DNA of 64,000 bases, from assembly GCF_001580365.1 (NCBI RefSeq), contig NZ_CP014480.1:1-64000 (forward strand). The letters run 5' to 3'. The position numbers and the translations under genes were made by a program. The DNA comes from Kocuria turfanensis (lineage in GTDB: Bacteria > Actinomycetota > Actinomycetes > Actinomycetales > Micrococcaceae). The notes under the pieces are model-generated. The model was not told the origin of the DNA. It did no database searches and saw only the letters and a list, made by a program, of their open reading frames with translations. Shown here piece by piece: positions 32,732-42,039 of this stretch. Numbering within the stretch: position 1 is the first letter of the stretch; every line of letters starts with the position of its first letter.

Positions 32732-33648
32732 TGCACCCCGAGGAGCTGCCGGAGCCCAGCGGGCCCGGCGGCTTCACGGTGCAGCTGGAGGACTTCGCCG
32801 GGCCCTTCGAGGTCCTGCTGTCCCTGATCGCCAAGCACGAGATGGACATCACCCGGATCGCGCTGGCCACCGTCACCGACGAGTTCCTGCAGTACGTGCG
32901 CGCCCTGCACGACTCCGGGTCGGTCCGCGCCCTCGACGAGGCCAGCGAGTTCCTCGTGGTCGCCGCCACCCTCCTGGACCTCAAGGCCGCCCGGCTGCTG
33001 CCGCGGGGCGAGGTCGAGGACGAGGAGGACGTGGCCCTGCTCGAGGCCCGGGACCTGCTCTTCGCCCGGCTGCTGCAGTACAAGGCCTTCAAGGAGGTCG
33101 CCGGCCTGCTCGACGAGCGGCTGCGGGCCGAGTCCGCCCGCCTCCCGCGGGTGGTGCCGCTGGACCCGGAGGTCGCCGCCGTCCTGCCCGAGCTCGACTG
33201 GCGGACCACCCCCGAACAGTTCGCCGAGATCGCGCGCGCGGTGTTCGCGGCCCGGCCGGGGACGCCCCCCGAGGTCGGCGTCGACCACCTGCACGGGGCC
33301 GCCGTGTCCGTCCGGGACGAGGCCGAGGCCCTGGTGGGCCTGCTCGAGGACGGCCGGCCGCGTTCCTTCCACGCGCTGGTGGTCGACGCCGGGTCCACGC
33401 TCGCGGTGGTCGTCCGGTTCCTGGCGCTGCTGGAGATGTTCCGGGACGCCGTGATCGAGCTCGCCCAGGACGCCCCGCTGGGGGAGCTCACGGTGCGCTG
33501 GACCGGGGCCGGCAGCGGGTGGACCGCCGACCGCCTCGCCACGGACGACATCGGCGCGGCCGCCGACGCCATCGGCGGCCCGGCGGCCGGACCCGCGGCC
33601 GACCCCGTTCCCTCGTCCGTCGCGTCCCCGGCAGGGGTGCCCGCGTGA
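32731..33648 (+). CDS. scpA: segregation and condensation protein A
   Basis: Kleisin subunit of the SMC condensin, 305 residues. The N-terminal motif FTVQLEDFAGPFEVLLSLIAKHEMDI is diagnostic. The middle is acidic with GEVEDEEDVALLEARDLL, and the C-terminal winged helix (FLALLEMFRDAVIELAQ) contacts the SMC head. The ATG overlaps the parA stop by one base, and its own stop overlaps the GTG of scpB, so the trio is coupled. The last 30 residues (Ala/Pro-rich) are extra. Confidence 0.95.
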   Translation: MHPEELPEPSGPGGFTVQLEDFAGPFEVLLSLIAKHEMDITRIALATVTDEFLQYVRALHDSGSVRALDEASEFLVVAATLLDLKAARLLPRGEVEDEEDVALLEARDLLFARLLQYKAFKEVAGLLDERLRAESARLPRVVPLDPEVAAVLPELDWRTTPEQFAEIARAVFAARPGTPPEVGVDHLHGAAVSVRDEAEALVGLLEDGRPRSFHALVVDAGSTLAVVVRFLALLEMFRDAVIELAQDAPLGELTVRWTGAGSGWTADRLATDDIGAAADAIGGPAAGPAADPVPSSVASPAGVPA

Positions 33649-34259
33649 GCGCCGTGCCGGCGGCCGGTCCGGACCTCGAGGCCCTGCCCGGGGGCCTGAA
33701 GGCCGCCGTCGAGGCGATCCTGATGGTCGCCGACGAACCCGTCGGCGAGTACGAGATCGCCGCCGCGCTCGTGGTCCCCGTCGCCTCGGTGCAGCGGGTC
33801 CTGGACCGGCTGCGCGCGGAGTACGACGGACGTGCCGCGGATCTGGGGTATGCTGGAACGTTGGAGCCGCGCGGCTTCGAGCTGCGCAGCACCGGTGCCG
33901 GATGGCGGATCTACTCCCGCAGCGAGTTCGCCCCGGTCGTCTCCGCGTTCGTCGCGGAGGGGCAGACCGCCCGGTTGTCCCAGGCGGCCCTGGAGACCCT
34001 GGCCGTGGTGGCGTACCGCCAACCCGTGAGCCGAGGACGGATCTCCGCGATCCGCGGGGTGAACGTCGACGGCGTCGTCCGCACCCTCGTGCAGCGGGGG
34101 CTGATCCGCGAGCTCGAGCGGGACGGCGAGTCCGGGGCCGTGCTCTACGGCACCACCACGTTCTTCCTGGAGAGGATGGGCATCGGGTCGCTCGACGAGC
34201 TCCCCGACATCGCCCCTCATCTGCCGGGCATCGATCAGATCGACCACTACGAGGACTGA
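33645..34259 (+). CDS. scpB: segregation and condensation protein B
   Basis: Partner of ScpA in the SMC complex, 204 residues, made of two winged-helix domains. LKAAVEAILMVADEPVGEYEIAAAL begins the first, and RLSQAALETLAVVAYRQPVSRGRI with GVNVDGVVRTLVQRGLI the second; these are the strongest family motifs. It starts with GTG in a GTGA overlap with scpA. The pseudouridine synthase gene follows 9 bases later. Confidence 0.95.
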   Translation: MSAVPAAGPDLEALPGGLKAAVEAILMVADEPVGEYEIAAALVVPVASVQRVLDRLRAEYDGRAADLGYAGTLEPRGFELRSTGAGWRIYSRSEFAPVVSAFVAEGQTARLSQAALETLAVVAYRQPVSRGRISAIRGVNVDGVVRTLVQRGLIRELERDGESGAVLYGTTTFFLERMGIGSLDELPDIAPHLPGIDQIDHYED

Positions 34260-34268
34260 GACACCACC

Positions 34269-35417
34269 ATGGCCACACCACGTTCATCATCCGGCCGTCC
34301 CGGGCCCGGCGGCCGCCGCGGCCCCGGCTCCCAGGGCGGGAAGCCCCGGAGCGGCCAGGGCGGCGCGTCCTTCCCGGGCGGGCGCGGCGGCACCGGCCGC
34401 GGCGCGGCCCCGGCCGGCTCCGGGCGCGGCGGCACGGCGAAGGGCGCCGGTCCCAAGGGCGGCACCGCGAAGGGCGCCGGTCCCAAGGGCGGCACCGCGA
34501 AGGGCGGCACCGCGAAGGGCGGCGCCGCGAAGGGCGCCGGTCCCAAGGGCGGGGCCCAGGAGCGCGGCCCCCGGCCGTTCGCCTCCTCCGAGCGCAGCGC
34601 CCGGCGGATGCCGGCCACGCCCTACCGCCCGCCGCACCGTCGCCGCCGCCCCACGAACCCGCCGGTGGACCGGCTGGACCAGCACGACCCGGACGGGGTG
34701 CGCCTGCAGAAGCTCATGGCCCAGGCCGGGGTGGCCTCGCGGCGGGTCTGCGAGGAGATGATCGAGGCCGGCCGCGTGCAGGTCAACGGCGAGACCGTCA
34801 CCGAGCTGGGCATCCGCGTGGATCCGGCCACCGTCGAGATCCACGTGGACGGCGTGCGCGTGCAGCTGGACGAGAACCTCGTCTACTACGCGTTCAACAA
34901 GCCCGAGGGCGTGCTCTCCACCATGGAGGACCCCGAAGGCCGCCCGTGCGTGGCCGACTACCTGAACCAGCAGAAGAACGAGCGCGTGTTCCACGTGGGC
35001 CGCCTCGACGTCGAGACCGAGGGGCTGCTGCTGCTCACCAACGACGGCGAGCTGACCAACCGGCTCACCCACCCCTCCTACGAGGTGCCCAAGACCTACC
35101 TCGTGCAGGTGCGCGGGCCCATGGAGAAGGGCGTCGGGGCCGCCATGAAGGCCGGCATCCAGCTCGAGGACGGGCCGGCCTCCGTCGACTCGTTCCGGCT
35201 CGTGGACTCCACCCCCGGGCACATCCTCGTGGAGGTCGTCCTGCACTCCGGGCGCAACCGGATCGTGCGCCGGCTCTTCGACGCGGTGGGCCACCCCGTG
35301 GAGAAGCTCGTGCGCACCCAGGTCGGTCCCATCCGGATCGGGGACCAGCGCCAGGGCACCATCCGCAAGCTCTCGAAGACCGAGGTCGGGCACCTCCTCG
35401 CCTCGGTCGGCATGTGA
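34269..35417 (+). CDS. RsuA/RluB-type pseudouridine synthase with Gly/Lys repeat N-terminus
   Basis: A 382-residue enzyme that isomerises a uridine in rRNA, most likely 23S (RluB-like). An S4 domain (VRLQKLMAQAGVASRRVCEEMIEAGRV) precedes the catalytic domain. The catalytic Asp is in VGRLDVETEGLLLLTNDGEL, with HPSYEVPKTY and EGRNRIVRR-like GRNRIVRRLF afterwards. The first 135 residues are low-complexity and basic: Gly-rich, then a 40-residue run of GTAKGAGPKG units, then Arg/Pro-rich. Such a tail may bind RNA, but that is inference. It lies in the conserved scpAB-rluB-tyrA-cmk-der row. Confidence 0.92.
   Translation: MATPRSSSGRPGPGGRRGPGSQGGKPRSGQGGASFPGGRGGTGRGAAPAGSGRGGTAKGAGPKGGTAKGAGPKGGTAKGGTAKGGAAKGAGPKGGAQERGPRPFASSERSARRMPATPYRPPHRRRRPTNPPVDRLDQHDPDGVRLQKLMAQAGVASRRVCEEMIEAGRVQVNGETVTELGIRVDPATVEIHVDGVRVQLDENLVYYAFNKPEGVLSTMEDPEGRPCVADYLNQQKNERVFHVGRLDVETEGLLLLTNDGELTNRLTHPSYEVPKTYLVQVRGPMEKGVGAAMKAGIQLEDGPASVDSFRLVDSTPGHILVEVVLHSGRNRIVRRLFDAVGHPVEKLVRTQVGPIRIGDQRQGTIRKLSKTEVGHLLASVGM
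34431..34550 (+). repeat. 30-bp in-frame tandem repeat in pseudouridine synthase gene
   Basis: Units of 30 bases (34431, 34461 and 34521) and two half units of 15 bases (34491, 34506) encode GTAKGAGPKG and GTAKG. The copies are nearly identical at the DNA level, so the tract is young or still homogenised. Confidence 0.9.
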
Positions 35418-35427
35418 GGAGCCCCCG

Positions 35428-36546
35428 GTGACGCAGACCCCCTCCGCCCGCCCGGCCCCCGCGGCGACCACCGGCCCCGTGCTCGTGGTCGGTGCCGGGC
35501 TGCTCGGCGCCAGCATCGGGCTGGGCCTGCGCCACCTGGGCGTGGACGTGTGGCTGCAGGACGCCTCGCCCACCGCCGAGGCCGTGGCCCAGGACATCGG
35601 CGCCGGCCGCTCCTGCCGGGCCGCCGGACCGGCCCCGGAGCCGGCCCTCGTCGTCGTCGCCACCCCGCCCGACGTCACGGCCCGGACCGTGACCGAGGCG
35701 CTGGAGCGCCACCCCGGCGCCGTCGTCCTCGACATCGCCTCCGTCAAGGAGGCGGTGCTGGAGGGCGTGCGCGAGCTCGGCGGCGACCTCACCCGGTACG
35801 TGGGCACCCACCCGATGGCCGGGCGCGAGCGGTCCGGTCCCGTGGCCGCCCGCGGGGAGCTGTTCACCTCCATGCCCTGGGTCGTGTGCGACTCGGGGCG
35901 CTCCTCGCCGGCGGCCCTGGCCGCGGCGAAGAACCTCGCGGTGGACCTCGGGGCGACCGTGACCTTCATGGACGCCCGTGAGCACGACGCCACGGTGGCG
36001 CTGATCTCCCACCTGCCGCAGGTGATGTCCTCGCTGCTGGCCTCCCGGCTGCAGGACACCCCGCTGCACCACCTGTCCCTGGCGGGCCAGGGACTGCGGG
36101 ACACCACCCGCATCGCCGCCTCGGACCCGCACCTGTGGGTGCAGATCCTCTCCGCCAACGCCGAGCCGGTCGTGGCGTCCCTGCACGGGGTGCGCCAGGA
36201 CCTCGACCGCCTCATCGCCACCCTCGAGGGACCCGAGGCCCCGGGGGCGCGCCTGGACATCGCCCAGCTCATCGCCGAGGGCAACGCGGGCCAGGCCCGC
36301 ATCCCCGGCAAGCACGGCGGGGCGCCGCGGTCCTTCGCCAGCCTCACCGTTCTCGTCGGCGACGTGCCCGGTCAGCTGGCCCGCCTGCTCACCGAGATCG
36401 GGGAGATCGGCGTGAACCTCGAGGACCTGCGCCTCGAGCACTCCCCGGGCCAGCCGGTGGGCCTCGCCGAGGTCTCCGTGCTCCCCAACCGCCGCAAGGA
36501 ACTCGTCGAGGCGCTCCAGGAGCGCGGATGGAAGGTCGTGCAGTGA
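35428..36546 (+). CDS. tyrA: prephenate dehydrogenase
   Basis: Oxidises prephenate (or arogenate) to hydroxyphenylpyruvate for tyrosine, 372 residues. The NAD-binding Rossmann motif is [15 protein letters not shown] near residues 14-30. The conserved [12 protein letters not shown] carries the active-site His, and [12 protein letters not shown] follows in the helical dimerisation domain. A C-terminal ACT-like domain ([30 protein letters not shown]) suggests feedback control by tyrosine. The GTG start follows GAGGAGCCCCC. Its end overlaps the cmk GTG by 4 bases. Confidence 0.94.
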   Translation: MTQTPSARPAPAATTGPVLVVGAGLLGASIGLGLRHLGVDVWLQDASPTAEAVAQDIGAGRSCRAAGPAPEPALVVVATPPDVTARTVTEALERHPGAVVLDIASVKEAVLEGVRELGGDLTRYVGTHPMAGRERSGPVAARGELFTSMPWVVCDSGRSSPAALAAAKNLAVDLGATVTFMDAREHDATVALISHLPQVMSSLLASRLQDTPLHHLSLAGQGLRDTTRIAASDPHLWVQILSANAEPVVASLHGVRQDLDRLIATLEGPEAPGARLDIAQLIAEGNAGQARIPGKHGGAPRSFASLTVLVGDVPGQLARLLTEIGEIGVNLEDLRLEHSPGQPVGLAEVSVLPNRRKELVEALQERGWKVVQ

Positions 36547-37316
36547 ACACCGGAACGAACACCGGGACGAACACCGGGACGAACACCGGGACGAGCGCCG
36601 CCGCGGGCGCCCCGCCGGCCGGGGCGCCGTTCCCCGCCGCCGGGCGGGAGCTGGTCGTCGCCATCGACGGGCCCTCCGGCTCGGGCAAGTCCAGCGTGTC
36701 CAAGGAGGTGGCCCGCCGCTTCGGCCTCGCCTACCTGGACACCGGGGCGATGTACCGGGCCCTCACCTGGTGGTGCCTCGACCGCGGGGTGGACCTCGCC
36801 GACGCCGAGGCCGTGGTGGAGGCCGCCCGCACCTTCCCCCTCGCCCAGGGCACCGACCCCGACCGGGAGCTGGTCCTGGTGGGCGGCACCGACGTGGCCG
36901 TCGAGATCCGGGGCGCCCGGGTGACCGGGGCGGTCAGCGCCGTGGCGACCAACCCGGCGGCGCGCGCCGTCCTGGTGGCCCGGCAGCAGCAGCTCATCGC
37001 CGACAGCGGCCGCCGGATCGTGGCCGAGGGCCGGGACATCACCACCGTGGTCGCCCCGGACGCCGACGCCCGAATCCTGCTCACCGCGGACGAACGGGCC
37101 CGGATGGCCCGCCGCGGCCTGCAGAACGGCGGGGTCGAGGACGCCGCGCAGCTGCGGGCCGAGGTCGTGGGCCGGGACGCGAAGGACTCCACGGTGGTCA
37201 ACTTCACCGAGGCCGCCGACGGCGTCGTGACCATCGACTCCTCCGACCTCACGGTCGAGCAGACCGTCCAGGCCGTGCTCGACGCCGTCGTCCGGGCCGC
37301 CGGCCGCACGGCCTGA
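36543..37316 (+). CDS. cmk: cytidylate kinase
   Basis: Phosphorylates CMP and dCMP, 257 residues. The P-loop is [19 protein letters not shown], followed by [15 protein letters not shown] and the late [21 protein letters not shown] motif. About 35 residues precede the domain: NTGTNTGTNTGTNTGT and an Ala/Pro stretch, which are not part of the usual enzyme. The GTG overlaps the tyrA stop (GTGA) and there is no other plausible start nearer the domain, so the repeat tail is probably translated. Der follows after 74 bases. Confidence 0.93.
   Translation: MNTGTNTGTNTGTNTGTSAAAGAPPAGAPFPAAGRELVVAIDGPSGSGKSSVSKEVARRFGLAYLDTGAMYRALTWWCLDRGVDLADAEAVVEAARTFPLAQGTDPDRELVLVGGTDVAVEIRGARVTGAVSAVATNPAARAVLVARQQQLIADSGRRIVAEGRDITTVVAPDADARILLTADERARMARRGLQNGGVEDAAQLRAEVVGRDAKDSTVVNFTEAADGVVTIDSSDLTVEQTVQAVLDAVVRAAGRTA
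36546..36593 (+). repeat. 12-bp tandem repeat at start of cmk
   Basis: Four copies of AACACCGGGACG (the first with one mismatch) lie directly after the GTG start codon and encode NTGT four times. Gain or loss of units would keep the frame. Confidence 0.93.
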
Positions 37317-37390
37317 GCCGGGCCCGCCCGGCTTCCCCCGACACCCATCCGCACCCCGACCGGCCGCACCCGGCCCAGCGAAGGACAGCC

Positions 37391-38950
37391 ATGACCGGCA
37401 ACCCCGAGAACTCCGCGCACGACACCGCCCACGACCCCTACGAGGCCGAGATCCTCGGCGGCAGCACGGACGACGTCGCCGAGCGGCTCGCGGCCATCGA
37501 CGACGACGAGGCCGAGCAGCGCGCGCAGGCCCTGCGGGCCGGGCTCGAGGACTACGAGCTCGACGAGGAGGACGCCGCGCTGCTCGCCGGGTGGGCCGAG
37601 GGCGAGGACCGGGCGCCGGTGCGCCGCCCCGCCCCCGTGCTCGCCATCGTGGGCCGGCCCAACGTCGGCAAGTCCACCCTGGTCAACCGGATCCTCGGCC
37701 GGCGCGAGGCCGTGGTGGAGGACACCCCGGGCGTCACCCGGGACCGGGTCTCCTACCGGGCCACCTGGGCCGGGCGCAACTTCACCCTCGTGGACACCGG
37801 CGGGTGGGAGTACGACGCCAAGGGCATCAACGCCCGGGTCGCCGAGCAGGCCGAGCTGGCGGTGGAGTTCGCCGACGCCGTGCTGCTCGTGCTCGACGCC
37901 ACCGTGGGGGTGACCGCCGCGGACGAGGCCATCGTGAAGATGCTGCGCAAGGTGCGGAAGCCGGTGATCCTGGTCGCCAACAAGGTCGACTCCCCGCAGC
38001 TGGAGGTCGAGGCCACCTACCTGTGGTCCCTGGGCATGGGGGAGCCGCACCCGGTCTCCGCGCTGCACGGGCGCGGCGCCGCCGACGTCCTGGACGCCGT
38101 GATGGAGGTGCTGCCGGAGTTCTCCGCCGTGGCCGAGACCGAGCTCACCGGCGGGCCCCGCCGGGTGGCGCTGATCGGGCGCCCCAACGTCGGGAAGTCC
38201 TCGCTGCTCAACAAGCTCGCCGGCTCCGAGCGCGTCGTGGTCGACCCGCTCGCCGGCACCACCCGGGACCCGGTCGACGAGCTCATCGAGCTGGGCGGCA
38301 GGCCGTGGCGCTTCATCGACACCGCCGGCATCCGCCGCCGCGTGCACATGGCCCAGGGCGCCGACTTCTACGCGTCCCTGCGCACCCAGGCCGCTCTGGA
38401 GCGCGCCGAGGTGGCCGTGGTGCTGCTGGCCGCCGACGAGGTGCTCTCGGAGCAGGACGTGCGCATCCTGCAGCTGGCCGTGGACTCCGGGCGCGCCCTC
38501 GTGCTGGCCTTCAACAAGTGGGACCTGATGGACGAGGACCGCCGCTACTACCTGGAGCGCGAGATCGACCGCGACCTCGCGCACGTGGCCTGGGCGCCGC
38601 GGGTGAACGTCTCCGCCAAGACGGGCTGGCACAAGGACCGGCTGGTGCCCGCGCTGGAGAAGGCCCTCGAGTCCTGGGACACCCGCGTCCCCACCGGCCG
38701 GCTCAACGCGTTCCTCGGCGAGATCGTGGCCGCCCACCCGCACCCCGTGCGCGGCGGCAAGCAGCCCCGCATCCTGTTCGGCACGCAGGCCTCCTCCCGC
38801 CCGCCGCGGTTCGTGCTGTTCACCACCGGCTTCCTCGACCCGGGGTACCGCCGCTTCATCACCCGGCGGTTGCGCGAGACCTTCGGCTTCGAGGGCACCC
38901 CGATCGAGGTCAGCATGCGGGTGCGCGAGAAGCGCGCCCGGAAGCGCTGA
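37391..38950 (+). CDS. der: ribosome-associated GTPase Der (EngA)
   Basis: Double-GTPase needed for 50S subunit assembly, 519 residues. Two G domains are visible: [16 protein letters not shown] with DTGGWE and NKVD, and [16 protein letters not shown] with DTAGIRRR and NKWD. A C-terminal KH-like domain ends the protein ([23 protein letters not shown]). The first 80 residues are acidic ([35 protein letters not shown]), an extension seen in actinobacterial Der proteins. It closes the conserved row, and tRNA-Pro follows. Confidence 0.96.
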   Translation: MTGNPENSAHDTAHDPYEAEILGGSTDDVAERLAAIDDDEAEQRAQALRAGLEDYELDEEDAALLAGWAEGEDRAPVRRPAPVLAIVGRPNVGKSTLVNRILGRREAVVEDTPGVTRDRVSYRATWAGRNFTLVDTGGWEYDAKGINARVAEQAELAVEFADAVLLVLDATVGVTAADEAIVKMLRKVRKPVILVANKVDSPQLEVEATYLWSLGMGEPHPVSALHGRGAADVLDAVMEVLPEFSAVAETELTGGPRRVALIGRPNVGKSSLLNKLAGSERVVVDPLAGTTRDPVDELIELGGRPWRFIDTAGIRRRVHMAQGADFYASLRTQAALERAEVAVVLLAADEVLSEQDVRILQLAVDSGRALVLAFNKWDLMDEDRRYYLEREIDRDLAHVAWAPRVNVSAKTGWHKDRLVPALEKALESWDTRVPTGRLNAFLGEIVAAHPHPVRGGKQPRILFGTQASSRPPRFVLFTTGFLDPGYRRFITRRLRETFGFEGTPIEVSMRVREKRARKR

Positions 38951-38991
38951 GCGCCGGCTCCGGCCGAGATGAATTCCGTCCCGGGTTGCTG

Positions 38992-38997
38992 TAATGT
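38992..38997 (+). promoter_or_regulatory. predicted -10 (TAATGT) for tRNA-Pro
   Basis: TAATGT fits TANNNT and lies about 40 bases before the tRNA. Transcription would begin near 39004, at the first base of the hairpin described next. Confidence 0.45.
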
Positions 38998-39003
38998 GAT
39001 GCG

Positions 39004-39033
39004 AGTGCTCAGGGCGGCGACGTACTGAGCACT
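39004..39033 (+). other. perfect hairpin in the tRNA-Pro 5' leader
   Basis: AGTGCTCAG (39004-39012) pairs with CTGAGCACT (39025-39033), 9 bp with a 12-base loop, ending one base before the mature tRNA. It probably forms in the primary transcript and may stack on the acceptor stem at the RNase P site. Confidence 0.7.
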
Positions 39034-39034
39034 T

Positions 39035-39108
<74 letters not shown>

Positions 39109-39116
39109 CGATCTGG

Positions 39117-39152
39117 AGGCCGGTGGACCGCGGGAACGCGGACCACCGGCCT
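39117..39152 (+). terminator. terminator after tRNA-Pro
   Basis: AGGCCGGTGG (39117-39126) pairs with CCACCGGCCT (39143-39152), and the pairing partly continues inward. TTCGTCG follows. It separates the tRNA from the convergent PfkB kinase gene. Confidence 0.75.
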
Positions 39153-39187
39153 TCGTCGTACCCGGGGGCCTCGCGCCGGCCGCCGGC

Positions 39188-40105
39188 TCAGCCGCCCCGG
39201 TGGCGCCGCACCGTCTCCCGCAGCCGGTCCGGGTCCAGGTGCGGCCGCCCGCCGGCCGTGCCGACCACCTGCGCGGCGGCCGCCGCGGCCCACCAGGCCG
39301 CGGTCCCCGGGTCCTCGCCGTGCAGCAGCGCGACGGCGAGCGCGGCCACGAACGCGTCCCCCGCGCCGGTCGGGTCCACCGGGTCCTCGCCCAGGTGCGG
39401 CAGCACCACGTGCCCGCCGGCCCAGGCGACCACGTCCGCGTCCCCGGCGGCCAGGGCGACGACGGACGGACCCTCCTCGAGCAGCTCCTGCGCCGCCCGC
39501 ACCGTCTCCGGCACCCCGCGCGGGGCCCACCCCGCCAGCGCCTCGGCCTCCGAGCCGTCGGCGCGCACCACGTCCGCCGCGTCCAGGACCCGCCGCCGGG
39601 TCCGCGCGTCCGCGGGGGCCCCGTCGGCCACGACCAGCGCACCGCCGGCGGCCGTGAGCGTCTCCACCACCGCCGGGCCCGGCTGCTGGAGCTGGACCAG
39701 CACGGCGTCCGCGTCCCGCAGCAGGCCCGCCCGGGCGCGCACGTCCTCGGCCGTGAGCAGCGCCGCCGGCGCGACGTCCTCGAGCAGGCGGCGCACCCCG
39801 GGCGGGCCGACGACGTCGACCAGCAGCGCCGTCGGGACGCCCTCGCGGCGCAGCACGCCGGCCACGCCGATCCCGTCCGCGGCGGCCTGGGCGAGCACGT
39901 CCTCGCCGGCCCGGTCGGCGCCGACGACCCCGATCAGCTCCACCTCGGCGCCCAGCCGGCGGCACGCCACGGCCTGGTTCGCGCCCTTGCCGCCGAGCAG
40001 CTCCTGGCGCTCGCGGACGTCCGCCGAGCCGCCCTCCTCAGGGACCCGGTCGACGACCAGCACGAGGTCGCGCGCGACCTGACCCACCACCACGACACCG
40101 GGCAC
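39188..40105 (-). CDS. PfkB family carbohydrate kinase (ribokinase-like)
   Basis: A 305-residue sugar kinase. The N-terminal half has GGKGANQAVACRRLGAEVELIG (the first PfkB signature, as in ribokinases) and the C-terminal DPTGAGDAFVAALAVALLHG carries the anion hole and catalytic Asp. Ribokinase or a related nucleoside/sugar kinase is likely, but the sugar is not readable. No sugar transporter or isomerase lies next to it. The GTG at 40105 has GGAAGGAGGG just before it, which decides the start. Composition is very Ala-rich. Confidence 0.87.
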   Translation of the reverse strand: MPGVVVVGQVARDLVLVVDRVPEEGGSADVRERQELLGGKGANQAVACRRLGAEVELIGVVGADRAGEDVLAQAAADGIGVAGVLRREGVPTALLVDVVGPPGVRRLLEDVAPAALLTAEDVRARAGLLRDADAVLVQLQQPGPAVVETLTAAGGALVVADGAPADARTRRRVLDAADVVRADGSEAEALAGWAPRGVPETVRAAQELLEEGPSVVALAAGDADVVAWAGGHVVLPHLGEDPVDPTGAGDAFVAALAVALLHGEDPGTAAWWAAAAAAQVVGTAGGRPHLDPDRLRETVRRHRGG

Positions 40106-40299
40106 GGGGCCCTCCTTCCGACGACGGACCGGTCCTGCTGGCCAGCCTAGGGGAGCGCACCGGCCGCGGCGAGGGCACCGGCCGGCGGGGCGGGCGTCAC
40201 CCGCGCGGGGTGATGCGCGCACCGGGCGCGGAGCGCGACGGTGGAGACGACCCCGGGCGGCGGACCGTGCGCCCGGGGCGCCGACGCGGAGGAGTCGCC

Positions 40300-41546
40300 A
40301 TGGCACTGCAGGCAGGAACCGGAGCCCACACTCCCCCCGGGCGGGCACCGGGGTCGCTGATGGGCCGCCCCGTGGCGGTGCTGGTGGGGCTCGCCGCGGC
40401 CGTCGTCGTCGTCCTCGGGATGCGCACGATGGCGGACCTGCTGGGCCCGGCGTTCCTCGCGCTGGTGCTGACCCTGGCGGCGCACCCGCTGCGGGGCTGG
40501 TTCGTCCGCCGGGGGCTGCCGGGCTGGGTCGGCACGGCCGTGGCCCTGGTCGCCGTCTACGTGGCACTCCTGGTCCTCACGGCCTCCCTCGTGGTCGCCG
40601 GGGCCCGCTTCGCCACCCTGCTGCCCACCTACCAGGCCGAGCTGGACGCGCTGCTGGACGGGCTGGTCGCGGCCCTCGCCCAGTTCGGGGTGGGACAGGA
40701 GCAGATCTCCCGGATCCTCGCGGGGGTGGACCTCGGGCGGGTGGCCTCCCTGGCGGGCGGACTGCTGGGCGGCCTGCTCGCCCTGCTCACCAGCCTGTTC
40801 TTCATCGTGACCCTCGTGCTGTTCATGGCGGTGGACGCCGCGTCCTTCCCCGGCAAGCTGGCGGCCCTGCGCGGCGCCCCGGGGGAGCTCGCCGTGGCGC
40901 TGGGCCGCTTCGCCGCACGAGCCGGAAGTACCTGATCGTCACCACGGCGTTCGGACTGATCGTCGCGGCGGTGGACACCCTGGCGCTGATCTGGCTCGGC
41001 GTGCCCGTCGCGGTGCTGTGGGGCCTGCTGGCGTTCATCACCAACTACATCCCCAACATCGGCTTCGTTCTGGGCCTCGTCCCACCGGCCCTGATCGGCC
41101 TGCTCGAGGGCGGGCCGCGGCTGATGCTCGCGGTGATCGCGGTCTACAGCGTGGTCAACGTGGTGATCCAGACCTTCATCCAGCCGAAGATCGTCGGGGA
41201 CGCGGTGGGGCTCTCCGTGACGGTGACCATGCTCTCGCTCGTCTTCTGGGCCGCCACCCTGGGGGCCCTGGGCGCGCTGCTGGCGGTGCCGCTCACGCTC
41301 TTCTTCAAGGCGGTCCTCGTGGACGCCGACCCCCGCACCCGGTGGGTCGGCCCGCTGCTGTCCGGCCCGGCGGACGCCGGCCGGGATGCCGCGGCCCCGG
41401 GGGCGGGGGCCGGTGCCCCGGCGGTCGCTCCGACGGCGCCCGGCCCGGCCGAGGCCCGTCCGGCGGAGGCGGCCCGGCTGCTGACGGAGCGCCCGCCCCG
41501 GGTGCGCCGGACCAGGATCTCCGGGCGCCCGGGGCGGGCCTCGTGA
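40300..41546 (+). pseudogene. AI-2E family transporter, frameshifted
   Basis: A permease of the AI-2E/PerM family (about 415 residues if restored) split across two frames. The first part (from ATG 40300 with a GGAGGAG site) has hydrophobic helices and reaches ALGRFAARAGST, stopping at 40935. The rest continues in the frame -1 relative to it, from RKYLIVTTAFGLIVAAVDTL at 40923 through the family-typical GLLAFITNYIPNIGFVLGLVPP and VIQTFIQPKIVGDAVGLS to 41546. One base is missing (or two extra) near 40915-40924. No slippery heptamer supports programmed shifting. It may be a true lesion or a sequencing error. Substrate unknown; the family name overstates a role in autoinducer-2 export. Confidence 0.85.
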
Positions 41547-41565
41547 CGGCGCGCCGAGCCGGCGC

Positions 41566-41962
41566 TCAGAGTGCCGGCTCGGCCGGGGCGCGCCCGGGTG
41601 CCGCCTGGGCCAGGACCCGGGCCTTCTCGGCCTCGAACTCCTGGGCGGTGAGCGCCCCGCGGTCGCGCAGGTCGGTCAGCAGGGCGAGCTGCTGGGCGTT
41701 GTCGGTCGGCGCGTACCGGGCCACGAACTGCCGGCTCGCCGTGTCGATCGCCTGACGCTCCTGCTCGGTGGCCCCGGCCGGCCGGACGACGAGGTAGATC
41801 AGGGTGCCCAGGAACGGCAGGAAGATGACCACCAGGGTCCACACCGCCTTCATGACCCCCCCGGATGTCGTCGCGCCGGAAGATGTCGTGCAGCGCCATG
41901 CCCCACACCAGGAACAGCGGCACCCAGATCAGCATCAGTACAAAGACGTCCCAGAGATCCAT
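41566..41962 (-). pseudogene. PLDc_N/SHOCT small membrane protein, frameshifted at a G7 run
   Basis: The start (ATG at 41962, with a GAGGAGAACCC site) gives MDLWDVFVLMLIWVPLFLVW, a membrane helix, then FRRDDIRGG. The matching remainder, KAVWTLVVIFLPFLGTLIYL and a C-terminal SHOCT-like helix pair (LLTDLRDRGALTAQEFEAEK), is in another frame down to 41566. Removing one G from the seven-G run (forward CCCCCCC at 41856-41862) joins them as DIRGVMKAVWTL, the normal family sequence. Two helices plus SHOCT are typical of actinobacterial PLDc_N/SHOCT proteins of unknown role. The homopolymer makes sequencing error or phase variation equally possible. Confidence 0.85.
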
Positions 41963-42039
41963 CGGGTTCTCCTCGGTCCACGCGGCCGCGGCGTCTCCGG
42001 GCCCGGCTCCAGGCTCAGGCCTGGCCGGGCGCGGCGGGA

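Noticed and set aside
36546..36593. Cmk repeat tail as an untranslated leader
   Set aside because: No start codon with a ribosome-binding site is found nearer the kinase domain, and the GTGA overlap with tyrA favours translation from 36543.
40915..40925. Programmed -1 frameshift in the AI-2E permease
   Set aside because: There is no X XXY YYZ slippery heptamer or nearby stimulatory hairpin, and the family is not known to use recoding.
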